In this document: positions 49,191-59,839 of the stretch, piece after piece
Position numbering within the stretch: the stretch's first letter is position 1
Layout: every line of letters begins with the position of its first letter
NCBI GenBank assembly: GCA_002005505.1
Contig: MVGU01001346.1
Span: forward strand, 80,666 to 144,665
Direction: 5' to 3'
From: Botryococcus braunii
Taxonomy: Eukaryota; Chlorophyta; Trebouxiophyceae
Length of the DNA stretch: 64,000 nt
The notes under the pieces: model-generated
Databases searched by the model: none
Seen by the model: the letters and a program-made list of their open reading frames with translations, nothing else
Told to the model about the DNA's origin: nothing
Position numbers and translations under genes: made by a program

Positions 49191-49802
49191 ATCAGTGTCT
49201 TACAGGTTAGCAGCGTTGTCGTATCAGTGTACCGGCTTTGTCGTATCACTGCCCCGCCCTTTGCCCCCGGCCCGGCGGTCCCAGCTGTGCGGGGCCCGTC
49301 GTTGTGGATGCCTCTCGGAGCGTAGCCGTGCACCCCAGAACCCTGTGATGTCAGGGAGAGGTTGTGTCAGAGAGTGAGCTGCCTGCGGTGCACAAACTCC
49401 CCCATTTAATGGAAAATGGATGTGTCCGAGGGCCAAGGGCAGGGCAGCGCAGTTCAGGTGTGGCACTCGAAGGATATGTGGGGTGTGTGCTGTTGGTGTG
49501 GCGTCTGTGGAGTGTAGTCTGTCTGTGTTCCTCAACTGCCATAGTATGCAAAGGTAGGGGTTGTTTGCCCCGTGTATGGATAAGGGGTTGGGCTGTATGT
49601 TTATACCTGGTCGTGTGGACCAGGTAATGCTTGAACGTCTACCCTATGTTGCATGCTAACTGTCCTAGTGTTGCCTGGAGACCCGCAAGCCCAGGTTTGT
49701 ATGCAAGCATACGCCCCCGGGTAGGCGAATCTGGGTCCAGGAATTGCCATGGCGCATTCCCGTTAAAACAAACCGGGACCCAATGGGGGGCCGTGATGTA
49801 CT
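49191..49802 (-). other. PLE leader, non-repetitive part
   Basis: GC-rich sequence between the tandem array and the 5' pseudo-LTR. Short ORFs on both strands are not convincing. Confidence 0.45.
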
Positions 49803-50953
49803 TAGAAAAAGTTTTAAGTGTGCATGACCCGGCACACGCGGAGACGAGATTACGTAAGCACCACCAATACTCCCCATTGCCCCCATACCTACCCGAAGGG
49901 CCTTGGCCTCCACCCAGCATAACCACGCCCTTGAAGAAAATCACAGACAGACCAATGTGCATACAATTAGTTCCTGGTTGGTGGCGGGCGACCCCGTCAT
50001 CCGGATAGATCCACAGCATCCCCAGCAACCTGTGGATGTACACGGAAACAGGGACGTGGTATAGAAGTGAAGGTTTTATTACCTAACAGGGGGATGCTTA
50101 CACTCGGATATGAGTGAGTACACGTTTAAAATAGTGAGAGCTGTTATTGGAACATGCCTAGGGGGTCTGCACCGTACCTGTGTCTATAGGTTTGGGTGGG
50201 AATTCTGATTGCAGATGTGATCAGTATCTGAACCAGAATCCCGTGTAAGTGGATGCAAGTCAATAGCGTGTTTGTGTGTCTTGGCAATACCCTCTGTATG
50301 CATTCATGGGTATTTAAGTGGTCAGTCAAAGGAGCTTTTGGCAATATGTATGGGCCACAATAACTGTTATGTTCGACAGGGTGAAAACTAAATAAATACA
50401 AAAGACGTATGCACCGCAAATATTGGGGCCAGAGTTTTCGTTGAGTTGACTGTGTAGCGGCAGATCCTCCCCATGGCGAACCCTAAAGTACCCAGATGAC
50501 TCCCAATCGTGTTCTCCGGAGAGAACACGCATGCCACATACGATAGCAAAGAACTGAATAGCATGAAAAATAGGATGGAAAGGCGCGCTATTCGGAGGTG
50601 AACTGTGGCTTCGGTAGACAGGTTGACCACCGCCAACATCCGGGGCAGGCAGGAAAGACAGGCTTCCTCGGTACATTAACCACTGGACATGAGCGACAGA
50701 AAAGTTGAAGGGGTCCACACCTGCACCGGACAGAGCTCCTGGTCAGCGGTCTGCGTGGACTGGGAGGTCCACGAGCCGCGAGGAGTGGAAGTAGGGTGGG
50801 GCTGGCGAGCGGATCCGTGCACGTGCCGAAGGGGAGTAAAGAACGGGGCGAATGTTGATGATTAGCTGCCTAGGGTACGGGGCGTATGTATGCACGTGGG
50901 ATACCGGGCATATGTATGTACGTGGGAAGGGAAAGGAAAGGAAAGAAAAATTA
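49803..50953 (-). repeat. PLE pseudo-LTR, 5' copy
   Basis: About 1151 bp. Starts TTAGAAAAAG on the plus strand like 42750 and ends in the purine tract GGGAAGGGAAAGGAAAGG at the insertion edge. It probably drives transcription of the element. Confidence 0.88.
50326..50718 (-). CDS. ORF inside the PLE pseudo-LTR, copy 2
   Basis: 130 codons, partner of 43273-43665 with one residue different (position 39, Ser here, Gly there). Function unknown; see that entry for its hydrophobic C-terminal segment. Confidence 0.25.
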   Translation of the reverse strand: MDPFNFSVAHVQWLMYRGSLSFLPAPDVGGGQPVYRSHSSPPNSAPFHPIFHAIQFFAIVCGMRVLSGEHDWESSGYFRVRHGEDLPLHSQLNENSGPNICGAYVFCIYLVFTLSNITVIVAHTYCQKLL

Positions 50954-50966
50954 TCGCAGGTCCACT
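50954..50966. repeat. 13-bp target duplication, right (PLE)
   Basis: TCGCAGGTCCACT, partner of 42737-42749. Confidence 0.88.
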
Positions 50967-51129
50967 CTTAAACCCAGGGTGGATTGAATTATATTGTACT
51001 GCTACTGATGCGTAGTCGGGCAACCGAGCGAACTACCTGAGCGAGGTTGTACCGCGAATCTAGATCACAAGGCAAGTCATAGAGCAATGCCAAGGACCAC
51101 TAGAGCATTATACCCTAGGAAATGCTACA
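50967..51129 (-). repeat. Gypsy-2 3' LTR, right part
   Basis: Matches the right 160 bp of the Gypsy-1 LTR with scattered changes and ends GAAATGCTACA next to the polypurine tract TGCCCTCCCCCTT. Confidence 0.85.
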
Positions 51130-51902
51130 TGCCCTCCCCCTTGGCATAAGCTATGAAATGGTGTTTATGGCGATGGGGCCACAAACGTAAGACAGGGGTA
51201 TCACGAACCCTGCTTACTGTAACTGTAGATAATCACACCTCCTATAGTTACTAAACCAGCAAGTAAGAGGATTAAGTCCACAAAGCAAGTTAGCACGACA
51301 CAGACGAGGGACTCATCTGCTCAATGCCCGAATACCTTAACATTCTAAGGACTATCGTCTGCAAGGCGGATCCTCTAACTTAGGGGACGAACTCTCTAGA
51401 CAGCACTCACACCAGTGATGAAACAATTATGTTGAGCGTCAGACTCCTCAGAGCCCTCAGACTAGCACTTGTCCAAACCTTAGGTCCAGTTACCCTGCCT
51501 CGCAGTGTAACCTTCGCTTGAGGTGGCTTTCCAGCACAGGCATAAGGCATATCGTCTAGAGCAGCAAGCTATACACAACTAACTGCCACACGGTGTATCT
51601 CATGGGTAAGATACCAAAGCAAGTCATGCAGACACGGAACTACAATTTGCAAATACACTGCAACAGCAAGTGCATCACAAAATGGAGCCGTGGTAAAGGA
51701 AACATAACCCATGCAAAACATATAAATAAGAGACATGCAGGCAAGTCCCAATTCATGATCCCTTTCCCTCCCGGACCCTTCCACCCTCCCTCCCTCCCAG
51801 ATCCAAGCTGGCTGGTGTTGAAGTCCAAGGGTCATCAGCCGCAAGTGGCTGGAAAAGTCTCAAGCCGCAAGTGGCTTAGCAAGGGATGCCCGCAAGTGGG
51901 AC
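51130..51902 (-). other. Gypsy-2 polypurine tract and 3' untranslated region
   Basis: Aligns with 3112-3865 of Gypsy-1 with small indels; no ORF. Confidence 0.75.
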
Positions 51903-54221
51903 TTAAGAAAGGACGGGTGCAGCTGCCACGTCATCTGCCAGATGGCGAACATGGGCAAGAGGCTCCCAAGTATTCTCAGTCTCATCGTAGCCTTTCCACT
52001 TGACCAAGTACTGCCAAGACTTTCCAACTTTCTTCTTAGCTAGGATGGCCTCTACTTCATAAATGCCGCCACGCTTGTCTGCATACAAAGGAGGAGGTGA
52101 AGTAACAGTCACAGGTGAAGTTGAAGATACATAAGGCTTCAACTGGGAAACATGAAACACAGGATGAATGTTCACTCAGGCAACTCTCAGGCAAGATAAG
52201 TCTGAAAGCTCAAGTACCAACTGCTGCAGCAATAGAGAAGGGACCGAAATACTTAGCTGATAAATTTGACGAGAGCCCAGGTGGTAGCTGGTTTTTCCTG
52301 GCAGCCAGCAACACCTGGTCCCCCACCTTGAAAGGGTGGTCTCGTCGTTTCTTATCTGCATAAGACTTCTGTCGTTGCTGTGCAGAGGCAAGGTTAGACT
52401 TGGCACTTTTTAAGGCAGTCTGCAGCCCCTCGACCCACTCAGAAACAGCAGGATTTGCAGAACGTGAAGAAACAGCAGAAGACAAGGGGATGAGGGGATG
52501 GCGCCCGTGGTTCAAGAAGAAGGGTGTGTGCAGTGTTGAAGCCTGGAGAGAGTTGTTGTAGGCGAACTCTACCATGCTGAGATACTTGCACCAATCATTT
52601 TGTCTCGGACCCACAAACCCTCGTAGCATGTCTTCCACTGTCCTATTCATCCTCTCTGTCTGCCCGTCAGTCTGAGGGTGGTAGGCAATAGACATAGCAA
52701 GGTCAGTACCTAACAACTTAACAAAGGCCCTCCAGAAGTGACTAGTAAATCTAGGATCCCTATCACTAACAATGGATGTAGGCATACCAAACCTAACAAC
52801 GACCTTATCAATGAACAACTGTGCAAGTTGGGGTGCAGTGATAGTTTTAGTGCATGCAGCCAAGACACACAACTTAGAAAACCTATCAACAAAAACCACA
52901 ATAGAATCAAAACCACAGCAAACAGGTAAATCCGTTACTAAATCAAGGGAAACGCTCTGCCACGGTCTATCCGGAATGGGAAGTGGCTGAAGCAAGCCAT
53001 AAGGTACAGCTCCAGTCCCTTAATTGCGCTGGCAGGCATCACATGATCTTCAGAAATCCCTGACTGATGAGCTGAGACGTGGCCACCAAAATTCCCTACA
53101 CACTAGCTCATACATCTTGGTAATTCCAAGATGGCCAGTAAATGGTGTGGCATGACACTCTCTCAACACCTTCTCTCTCTTCAGGCACATACACTTTACC
53201 TGACTGCACAGAATAAGGTACAGAGTCTCTCAATACCAAAATACCTTCTTCCACAAGTTTAACAAGTGTGGGATCAGAAGCACAAAGCAAGGCAATCTCT
53301 TGTGTGGAGACATGCATCACTGCAAGGTCAACACGTCTAGACAAAGCATCTGCTACAACATTATCAGTTCCTTTAACATATTTTATGTCAGGCATGAATC
53401 TCATGATCTCAGTGAGCCACCTTTCCTGTCTACTAGTCCTAACAGGAGCAGTCAACAAATACTTAAGTGCTTGTTGGTCAGTGTGTACAGTAAATTTAGC
53501 ACCTAACAACAAATGCTTCCTTTTCAACAAAGCATGCACCAGAGCAAGTAACTCTCTATCATAAGGAGCCAATTTTCTCTCGGGGGGCTGGAGTTTCCTG
53601 GACTCGAAGGCAACGGGCTGCAGTCCCTGTCCATGATCCTGCTGCAAAACAGCACCCACAGCAAAACCTGAGGCATCTACATGCACAACAAAAGGTTTGT
53701 CTAAATCAGGCATTAACAAACAAGGAGGAGAAGAGACAAGATCCTTCAATGCAATAAAGGCTTGGATTTGAGGTCCCTCCCAAGTCCAAAGCACATCCTT
53801 TTTAAGCAATTCAGTACGAGGAAATGCACCATCTGCAAAGTGATCCATGAATGTGTCATAGTATTGTGTCAAGCCTAGGAAACCTCTCAACTGTGACACA
53901 TTCAAAGGAGTGGGCCAGTCCCGGATGGCTGCAACCTTCCTCGGATCCACCATAATCCCTTGAGGAGTCAACAAGTGTCCCAAGTATTCCACATGCTTAG
54001 AAACAAACTCACTTTAGACCTTTTACAATAGAATTTATGTTCCTTAAGCACTGACAAGATAGTTCTTAGGTGCTCCATGTGTTCTTCAACAGATTTAGAG
54101 TATATCAGGATGTCATCAAGATAAACCAACACAAATCTATCCAAAAAGGGAGCCAAGATAGTGTCATGACAGATTGAAAGGTTGCAGGAGCATTTGTAAA
54201 ATTTGGACCAAAAGGCATAAC
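51903..54221 (-). pseudogene. Gypsy-2 pol, 3' two thirds, frameshifted and truncated
   Basis: Same domains as Gypsy-1 pol in several frames: RT palm remnant with VLVYLDDILIYS (54140-54090), frame change near 53990, RNase H (VHVDASGFAVGAVLQQ) and DNVVADALSRR, break at 53030-53110 in the zinc-binding site, integrase core (SLDLVTDLP, VSDRDPRFTS, TDGQTERMNRTVEDM) at 52995-52210, break near 52190, then the chromodomain (YLVKWKGYDETENTWEPL) to 51903. It is cut at 54221 by the Copia-3 LTR; PR and gag do not reappear on the other side. Confidence 0.88.
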
Positions 54222-54498
54222 TGTTACATTTTATGAGACGTAGTGAGACTGCCTTCCTCTTGAACAAACGTGAACTCGTAAAATGAATTGATAAAGAATG
54301 GCATGAACAAAGGCATACATGAGACGAATATAACTATTCATCACAGAGAAGTGTGGTTAAACACAAGCTCATGTTATAAATAGTGTCGTACGGTATTTGC
54401 ACGTGGTTGCCAGATCAACGCGTGATCTTGCAACGCTGGTATTTGAGAAGCAAGCAGTGGAGTCGAATGTCACTTGCCTAGCACTATCAATGACTGAT

Positions 54499-55571
54499 TG
54501 TAGATAAAACAACATGAAATAAACAATTACTTCAAACCTTGCTGACCGAACACCATCGTCAGTAAGGATAATGCCTGCATGCGCACCGACACCAGGACTT
54601 CAAACAAGCCTTATTGAAGGCACATAACAACAAGACGTGAGCCGTGGTCATATAGAAAGCCAACGAACTTTGTTACAATGTGTGTCTCTTGTAATTGTAG
54701 CCTATAGCTAAGCAAGCTATAATGAAGGTGATTACCTGCATGCGCACCGACACCAGGACTTCAAACAAGCCTTATTGAAGGCACATAACAACAAGACGTG
54801 AGCCGTGGTCATATAGAAAGCCAACGAACTGTTGACTTCAAGAGACTGGCCCTCTTAAATACCATGACAAGCTACGTAGCCGTACCCGAGTCAGCCCAAG
54901 TACGTCTACCTTGTACATGGTGTACAATACACCGGACTTCGTGTTCAAATTTGTAAGTCCGAACATCCGGGTCCTGATTCGGACCAGAACACTCATGTTT
55001 CTAGTCACGATCGTCGGTGCTGGCTACTAAATGGCTAATCAAGGGGAAAGGACCGTGAATGCATACGGTCAACCTTTCGGTTACCCCTTGGGTTTGCCCA
55101 CTCATATTTCTATCTCCTGGAGGTGCTAGTTGACTTCCAGAAGTGGCACAACACATTGAGGCTTATGAATTGCCAAGATCTAAGTGCTTAGTCAATTCCA
55201 GGCCTCAGCATTTCATCATAAGACTAGACAAATGATAAGGTCATACTGGAGTTCATGAGAGAACACCAAGATCAGCGTCCAAACAGCTTCTATTCAAGTA
55301 TTCACGCATGGAATGCCTTAGAAACTGTCTGAGCACCCGCAGACACTCTTAAAGAGTACATAGACACTCTTAAAGAGTACATAGACACTCTTGAAGATTA
55401 CAAATAAACAGCAGATACGTATCTCGCATTGCTCAGTAAGTACAAACCACGTGGCAGATGAGGTCGGCATGGCCTAGATACTTTGTTCAATGATCCTTGT
55501 CCCCAAAGTCACATGTCAATTTATTGGATAATGACAATTAGGGTCTCATCTGCAATTAGATTATCACAACA
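54499..55571. repeat. Solo LTR of an unidentified family
   Basis: 1073 bp, TGTAGATAAAAC...TATCACAACA, flanked by CTGAT at 54494-54498 and 55572-55576. It contains a duplicated block of about 100 bp (CTGCATGCGCACCGACACC..., 54571 and 54737) and a short tandem ACTCTTAAAGAGTACATAGAC repeat near 55345. It is a relic of a whole element lost by LTR-LTR recombination. The strand was not determined. Confidence 0.85.
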
Positions 55572-55699
55572 CTGATACATGTGTGAAGACAGCAAGTGTG
55601 TTTCGTCTGGCGCAAGGCCGCCATAAGAATGGCCCAGCCAACTAAAGCAACTGATCACTCGCTCCGCTCGTGCTTGCAGGTAAGGCCGATTGGCCTAGG

Positions 55700-56499
55700 A
55701 AAGGAAAGGAAGATTACATCCAAAGACCAGCCACTAGGGCTGAAGAGGACGGCAGTACAATGAATTACCCATATCTAGCCAACTAAGGTCGCACAGCACC
55801 TGGGAGAGTGAGGTAGCTCTCCAGTGCTCTAGTCACAAATTTGGCAACCCCTTCAAGGTCTTCTTGCCACATAAACGTCTGTACAGATCGACTCCTTTGT
55901 TGAAAAAGATGCATAAATTGTTGCCGTACATGTTGTACAGCCGGACAAGTGAACAACAGATGATGTTCATCACCAACGAGCTCTAAGGAGCACCTCGTGC
56001 AAATCCTCTGGTCTCGAGGGATGCCTTGTTGTCTACCTTTATCAATAGGAAGGTCATGACACCCTAATCTAAATCGCATAAAGGTCCGCAATGTACCATT
56101 AGGAAGGTGGAGTTTGAGCGCACTCTTACTCCGTGGTACATGAGGCGGACGTGCGAACCACCTTTGGTATCTGCAGAATAAGGCTCTTGGGGATGCACAA
56201 GAGCGAGGGGAGATGTCTAGGTCATCCCATATCATGTCACTTTTACGGTCTAACAGATCCTTTACCTGTGAAATGTCAATCTGCAAGGCTCTGTCAAACC
56301 GCACATGGTCAGCTATATAGTATCCTAGTTTCTTAAGTTGTTGCATAAGGGTACCCGAAAACGTTTCTCGGCCTTCTACTATTGCCAACCTAATGTCATG
56401 CATGAGGACCTTGTAGTGTAATGAATCAGGTCTCATGGCCGCTATATTGTTCCAAAACCTAGCCATACGTAAGATCCAAGTTGACCACAAAGAGAATAT
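55700..56499 (-). mobile_element. Non-LTR retrotransposon fragment (5'-truncated)
   Basis: About 800 bp inserted in the Copia-3 LTR between copies of GCCTAGG (55693-55699 and 56500-56506). The minus strand codes for the end of a LINE-type ORF2. The low-coordinate end is pyrimidine-rich on the coding strand (TTCCTTTCCTTT), not poly(A). Confidence 0.75.
55783..56490 (-). pseudogene. LINE ORF2 C-terminal region with zinc-binding domain
   Basis: 235 codons open. The C-terminal part has RICTRCSLELVGDEHHLLFTCP, the CX2C...H...HX4C arrangement of the zf-RVT domain found after RT in L1-like ORF2 proteins, preceded by TLRTFMRFRLGCHDLPID. RT and endonuclease are missing, as expected from 5' truncation during target-primed insertion. 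An alternative is a standalone RNase H/RT-associated host gene, which is unlikely given the flanking duplication. Confidence 0.75.
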
Positions 56500-56869
56500 G
56501 CCTAGGTAGACATGTTAAGACATGCATGGACAAGTTAATTGCTTGCTAGAACTTAATTATTGAACATCTGTATCTTCATCGGTTGCGGGTGTCATACCTA
56601 TGAGTGAAGATCAGGGAGACAAGTATCATGCAAGATATTTGTTAGCGCATGCAAGGATTTATGTTATGGAGGCTCAATTGCGTTAGCATAAGAAGACTCC
56701 CAATGTAACGACTTGCCTAGCACTATCAATGACTGATACATGTGTGAAGACAGCAAGTGTGTTTCGTCTGGCGCAAGGCCGCCATAAGAACGGCCCAGCC
56801 AACTAAAGCAACTGATCACTCGCTCTGCTCGTGCTTGCAGGTCTTCACACCCATAACCTAAATGTAAGA

Positions 56870-56900
56870 GGTTATGGGCCCACGCTCATCCGCATGAGTG
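56870..56900 (+). promoter_or_regulatory. Primer-binding site of Copia-3
   Basis: GGTTATGGGCCCACGC, the same half initiator tRNA-Met site as Copia-1. The preceding LTR end holds CCCATAACC, able to pair with it. Confidence 0.75.
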
Positions 56901-57080
56901 ATGGCGCCGTTCGTGACCAAGAGCAACGAGTATTAAGATCAGATGGCCAGTCTTGGAAATTAGACTCCGTCAACAGCAACATCAGCTGTCAGTGGGGGTA
57001 CCACCCCTGCAACCACAACTTGTACTGATGGTACGGATCTGACACCTGAAGAGGCAGATGCACAACTGAGCAGCCAGACA

Positions 57081-57730
57081 GTGAAGGCCTATGTAATCTT
57101 GGGAAATGGAGGCAGCAATTTCCACTCGTGGCACAAGATGATCTGCACCCAGACACGCGCAAAGAGATGTTACATGGCGATTAAAAAGGATTATCCTGAA
57201 ACTGCAGTGGATGCTGCAGCTACACAGCTGCTGATGAGCTCAGTTTCTCCCTCGTTCCAGCAGACAATTGCCTGCCTCCCCACGGCCCACCGAGGGTACA
57301 TGCACATTGTGAAGAAGTATTCTGGCGGCAAGAACCAGGAGGCGAATTTTACCTGGCAGCAGGAGCTGAGGGAGGGAATCAGGCCCAAGGAGACACTTGA
57401 GGAGTACATCCTCAGGTGTGAGGGTCTGTACCTCTGCCTGAAAGGCAACGGCGTCGCGCTGATGCCATATCAGGTCTACAAGGACATGATCATTGGCCTT
57501 CCCGAGGAGATGGAGCCAGTGCGTCTTGTCCTCATGGGCAATCTGGCTGGCAAGGAGTGGTCACACGTGCTGCCAACCATCAAGGCCATGGCCTACATGA
57601 TGGACTACAGCGACAAGTCCCGCACAAAAGAAGCCGCTGCCAACCTCACTCTCAACAGAGAACAGGGAACAGCTGGCAGCAAACCTGGAGCTGGCCAGCA
57701 GCAGAGGCACAAGTCACCAGCCAAGGAGCA
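57081..57730 (+). pseudogene. Copia-3 gag core
   Basis: Open frame from 57081 with a copia Gag core (WHKMICTQTRAKRCYMAIKK, KYSGGKNQEANFTWQQELREGIRPKETLEEYI, YQVYKDMIIGLPEEME). The frame to the zinc knuckle shifts near 57730. The true start may lie upstream near 56894 (MSDGAVRDQEQRV), where a TAG intervenes. Confidence 0.8.
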
Positions 57731-58150
57731 CAAGCCCCCTACTGCAAACGCTGCCGACAGACTGGGCATCTTCAACGTGACTGCCCAAAGGCCAAGGAGG
57801 AAGATGCCTTCACGGCAAGAATGGAGCACGTGGCTGCGCGCATTGATCACCTGGAGCTGCAACTTGGAGAGGGCCTTCCACCCATGGCCAACGCCATCCG
57901 AGGATACTCCAGCAGCAATCTGGACGCAGCAGTACCTCCACAAGGAACGCTGATGAGGACTGGCCTGACTCTGCTCATCCTGGTGAGAACCTCCACGCAG
58001 CTCCTACCACCCTTTATGCCAGATCACAGTCCCCTACCAACCTGGCATGGCTTCTGGACAGTGGCGCTTCCATTCACTTAGTGAATAACCCTCAATATTT
58101 GCACAACTCAGTCGTGTATCAGTCGCCCAGACCCCTTCACCTGGCAACCA
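57731..58150 (+). pseudogene. Copia-3 zinc knuckle and protease
   Basis: A different frame gives CKRCRQTGHLQRDC (CX2CX4HX4C) at about 57740-57785. The protease signature WLLDSGASIHLVNN is in yet another frame at 58047-58090, followed by the LHLATSDA segment. Confidence 0.75.
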
Positions 58151-59480
58151 GTGATGCAGTGGCGGAATTATCGCAAAGGGTCAGTCTGCCTTCTTGATGC
58201 ACGTGGGTCTCAGCTCTGGCTCCACAATGTACAATGTGTACCAGCTGCAACGACAAATCTCATTTCAGTGTCAGCAGCCATAAGATGGATGCCATTCGCA
58301 CTGACAGCATGTCAGAGCCATTGCACAGTTGGAGAACTCCCTGTCAGAGCCCTACTGGAGAGAAGCATTGGGTCACAGTCCTTGATGAAGCGTCACATGT
58401 GTTGCAGCTATCCCTGTGAAGTCCAAGGCAGAGATCCCAAGAACTGAAGGAGCTTCCTCATTTCTGGCAGAGCGACTGAAACTGCAGTTAAATCCATACG
58501 GTCTGACAGGGGCACAGAGTTCCTAACCAGGAGTTCAGTCATTCTGCCTTGCTCAGGGTATTGAGGTGGAAACCTCTGCGCCTGCCACGCCCCACAGAAT
58601 GGAGCAGCGGAACGCATGAACGCACACTCAAGGAGCGTGTCAGAACCCTGCTGGCGCAGCGCAAGCCAAACAGTCGTTGTGGAAGGAGGCCTCCAAGCAG
58701 CAGTCCTCCTTGCAACATTGTCCCTGCCAGCACAGGAGCATCACCCCATATGAGGCCTTCTTTGGGTCAAACCACCAGCAGCTGCTCCTTCGGACCTGGG
58801 ATGCAAGGCATCGTCATCAAACCAACATGACACAATGGACCAACACTGCGGGATGGAGAGTGATCCAGGTCCATCCTCCGCCCAAGGCAAAATGTCCGGA
58901 CGTGCGCTCACGAGAGGACTGGCGCCACAGTGGGCTACTGACCCGACAGGGCGCCACAACCCCTCCACCAGGTCTGCGCGCCATCCCCTGCTCCAGACGC
59001 CCACAGTGGAGGCGCCTGCTGACCAACCTGGACCTCCCCACAACCGTCGGAGCGGACCTCCCGCAACCGCCCACCCTGCACCACATGCTCCAACCACGCA
59101 CTGAAAACATAACTCAACGGACAGACAAGGTCCTTCCTTCAGCCGGTACCAGGAACACTGGAAGCCCTGTACATCTGAGGCGCAGCGGTCCTCCTTACAG
59201 ATTGAGAGACTGTGCACGTGGTGGGGAAGGACAATTGGGTCAAGATGAGCGTCGCAGCGACCCAGCAATTGCTCAGCCCCTCAGGTCCTACAGCAGGGGA
59301 AGCCCAAAGTCAGCTGTAAGCAAGGAAGAGAGAGCGAAGGCCAACTGTGAGAGAGCTAAATCCAGAGTCAATGCTCCTCTGCACCCTCTGAGAAATAAGA
59401 TGCTTGAAGAAGGGGAGCCCCACACCACAGTCATGGTCAAGAGAAACGAAGAGAGAGAGTCAGAAGCAGGGAAGTAATCC
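58151..59480 (+). pseudogene. Copia-3 integrase and linker, heavily damaged
   Basis: Pieces in all three frames: LWLHNVQCVPAATTNLISVSAAI (protease end), GEKHWVTVLDEASH, KSIRSDRGTEF (58490-58520), TPQNGAAER-like sequence near 58590, SLWKEAS, TPYEAFFGSNHQQLLLRTWD. The GAG-pre-integrase region appears deleted. The linker is Pro/Arg-rich then GA-rich. Confidence 0.7.
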
Positions 59481-59839
59481 CCAGCATGGGTGCCTTAAAA
59501 AGAAAATGGGCTAGCCATCCCTGAAAATAAGTACAACAGGATGTACAGCATAGGTACCATGGAGCTACCTGCCCCTCATTCCCCATCCCGAGAGTGACAG
59601 ATCAGTGAGCACCTGGCAATGAGGATGGAGAGGGAAGGAGAGGGCTGAAGAACATGGGCAGAGAGAGAGATGCCAGCACTCATGTCACAAGATCAAGGCT
59701 CGACGTCACTGCCAGGATGGCAAGATGCAGAGACACGTGCCTACTACAGAACACCTTAGGATGTGTGGGAGGAGCTGAGAGAGATGATCACGAAGAAAGA
59801 TTTATGTCTTTCAATGTGAGACAGCCACCAATGAAGGGA

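Larger units (their letters stand above)
42750..50953 (-). mobile_element. Penelope-like element with N-terminal GIY-YIG (Chlamys/Naiad-type)
   Basis: 8.2 kb on the minus strand. The ends are direct repeats of about 1.15 kb (pseudo-LTRs), inside them a long non-coding region with G-runs, and a 950-codon ORF with GIY-YIG endonuclease followed by RT. It is bounded by a 13-bp target duplication in a gypsy LTR. Pseudo-LTRs and variable-length duplications are typical of PLEs. Standard Penelope proteins have GIY-YIG at the C terminus; the N-terminal position matches the permuted clade described as Naiad/Chlamys. Confidence 0.9.
54222..56869 (+). repeat. Copia-3 5' LTR, interrupted twice
   Basis: LTR segments 54222-54498, 55572-55699 and 56500-56869 align with the 3' LTR from 61308. 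A block of about 110 bp (GATACATGTGTGAAGACAGC...GTGCTTGCAGGT) occurs at 55574-55682 and 56735-56842. The LTR ends near AAATGTAAGA, not the canonical CA. Confidence 0.8.

Noticed and set aside
55324..55406. Three short tandem repeats resembling a CRISPR array
   Set aside because: Units are about 21 bp and directly tandem without spacers, inside a solo LTR of a eukaryotic genome.
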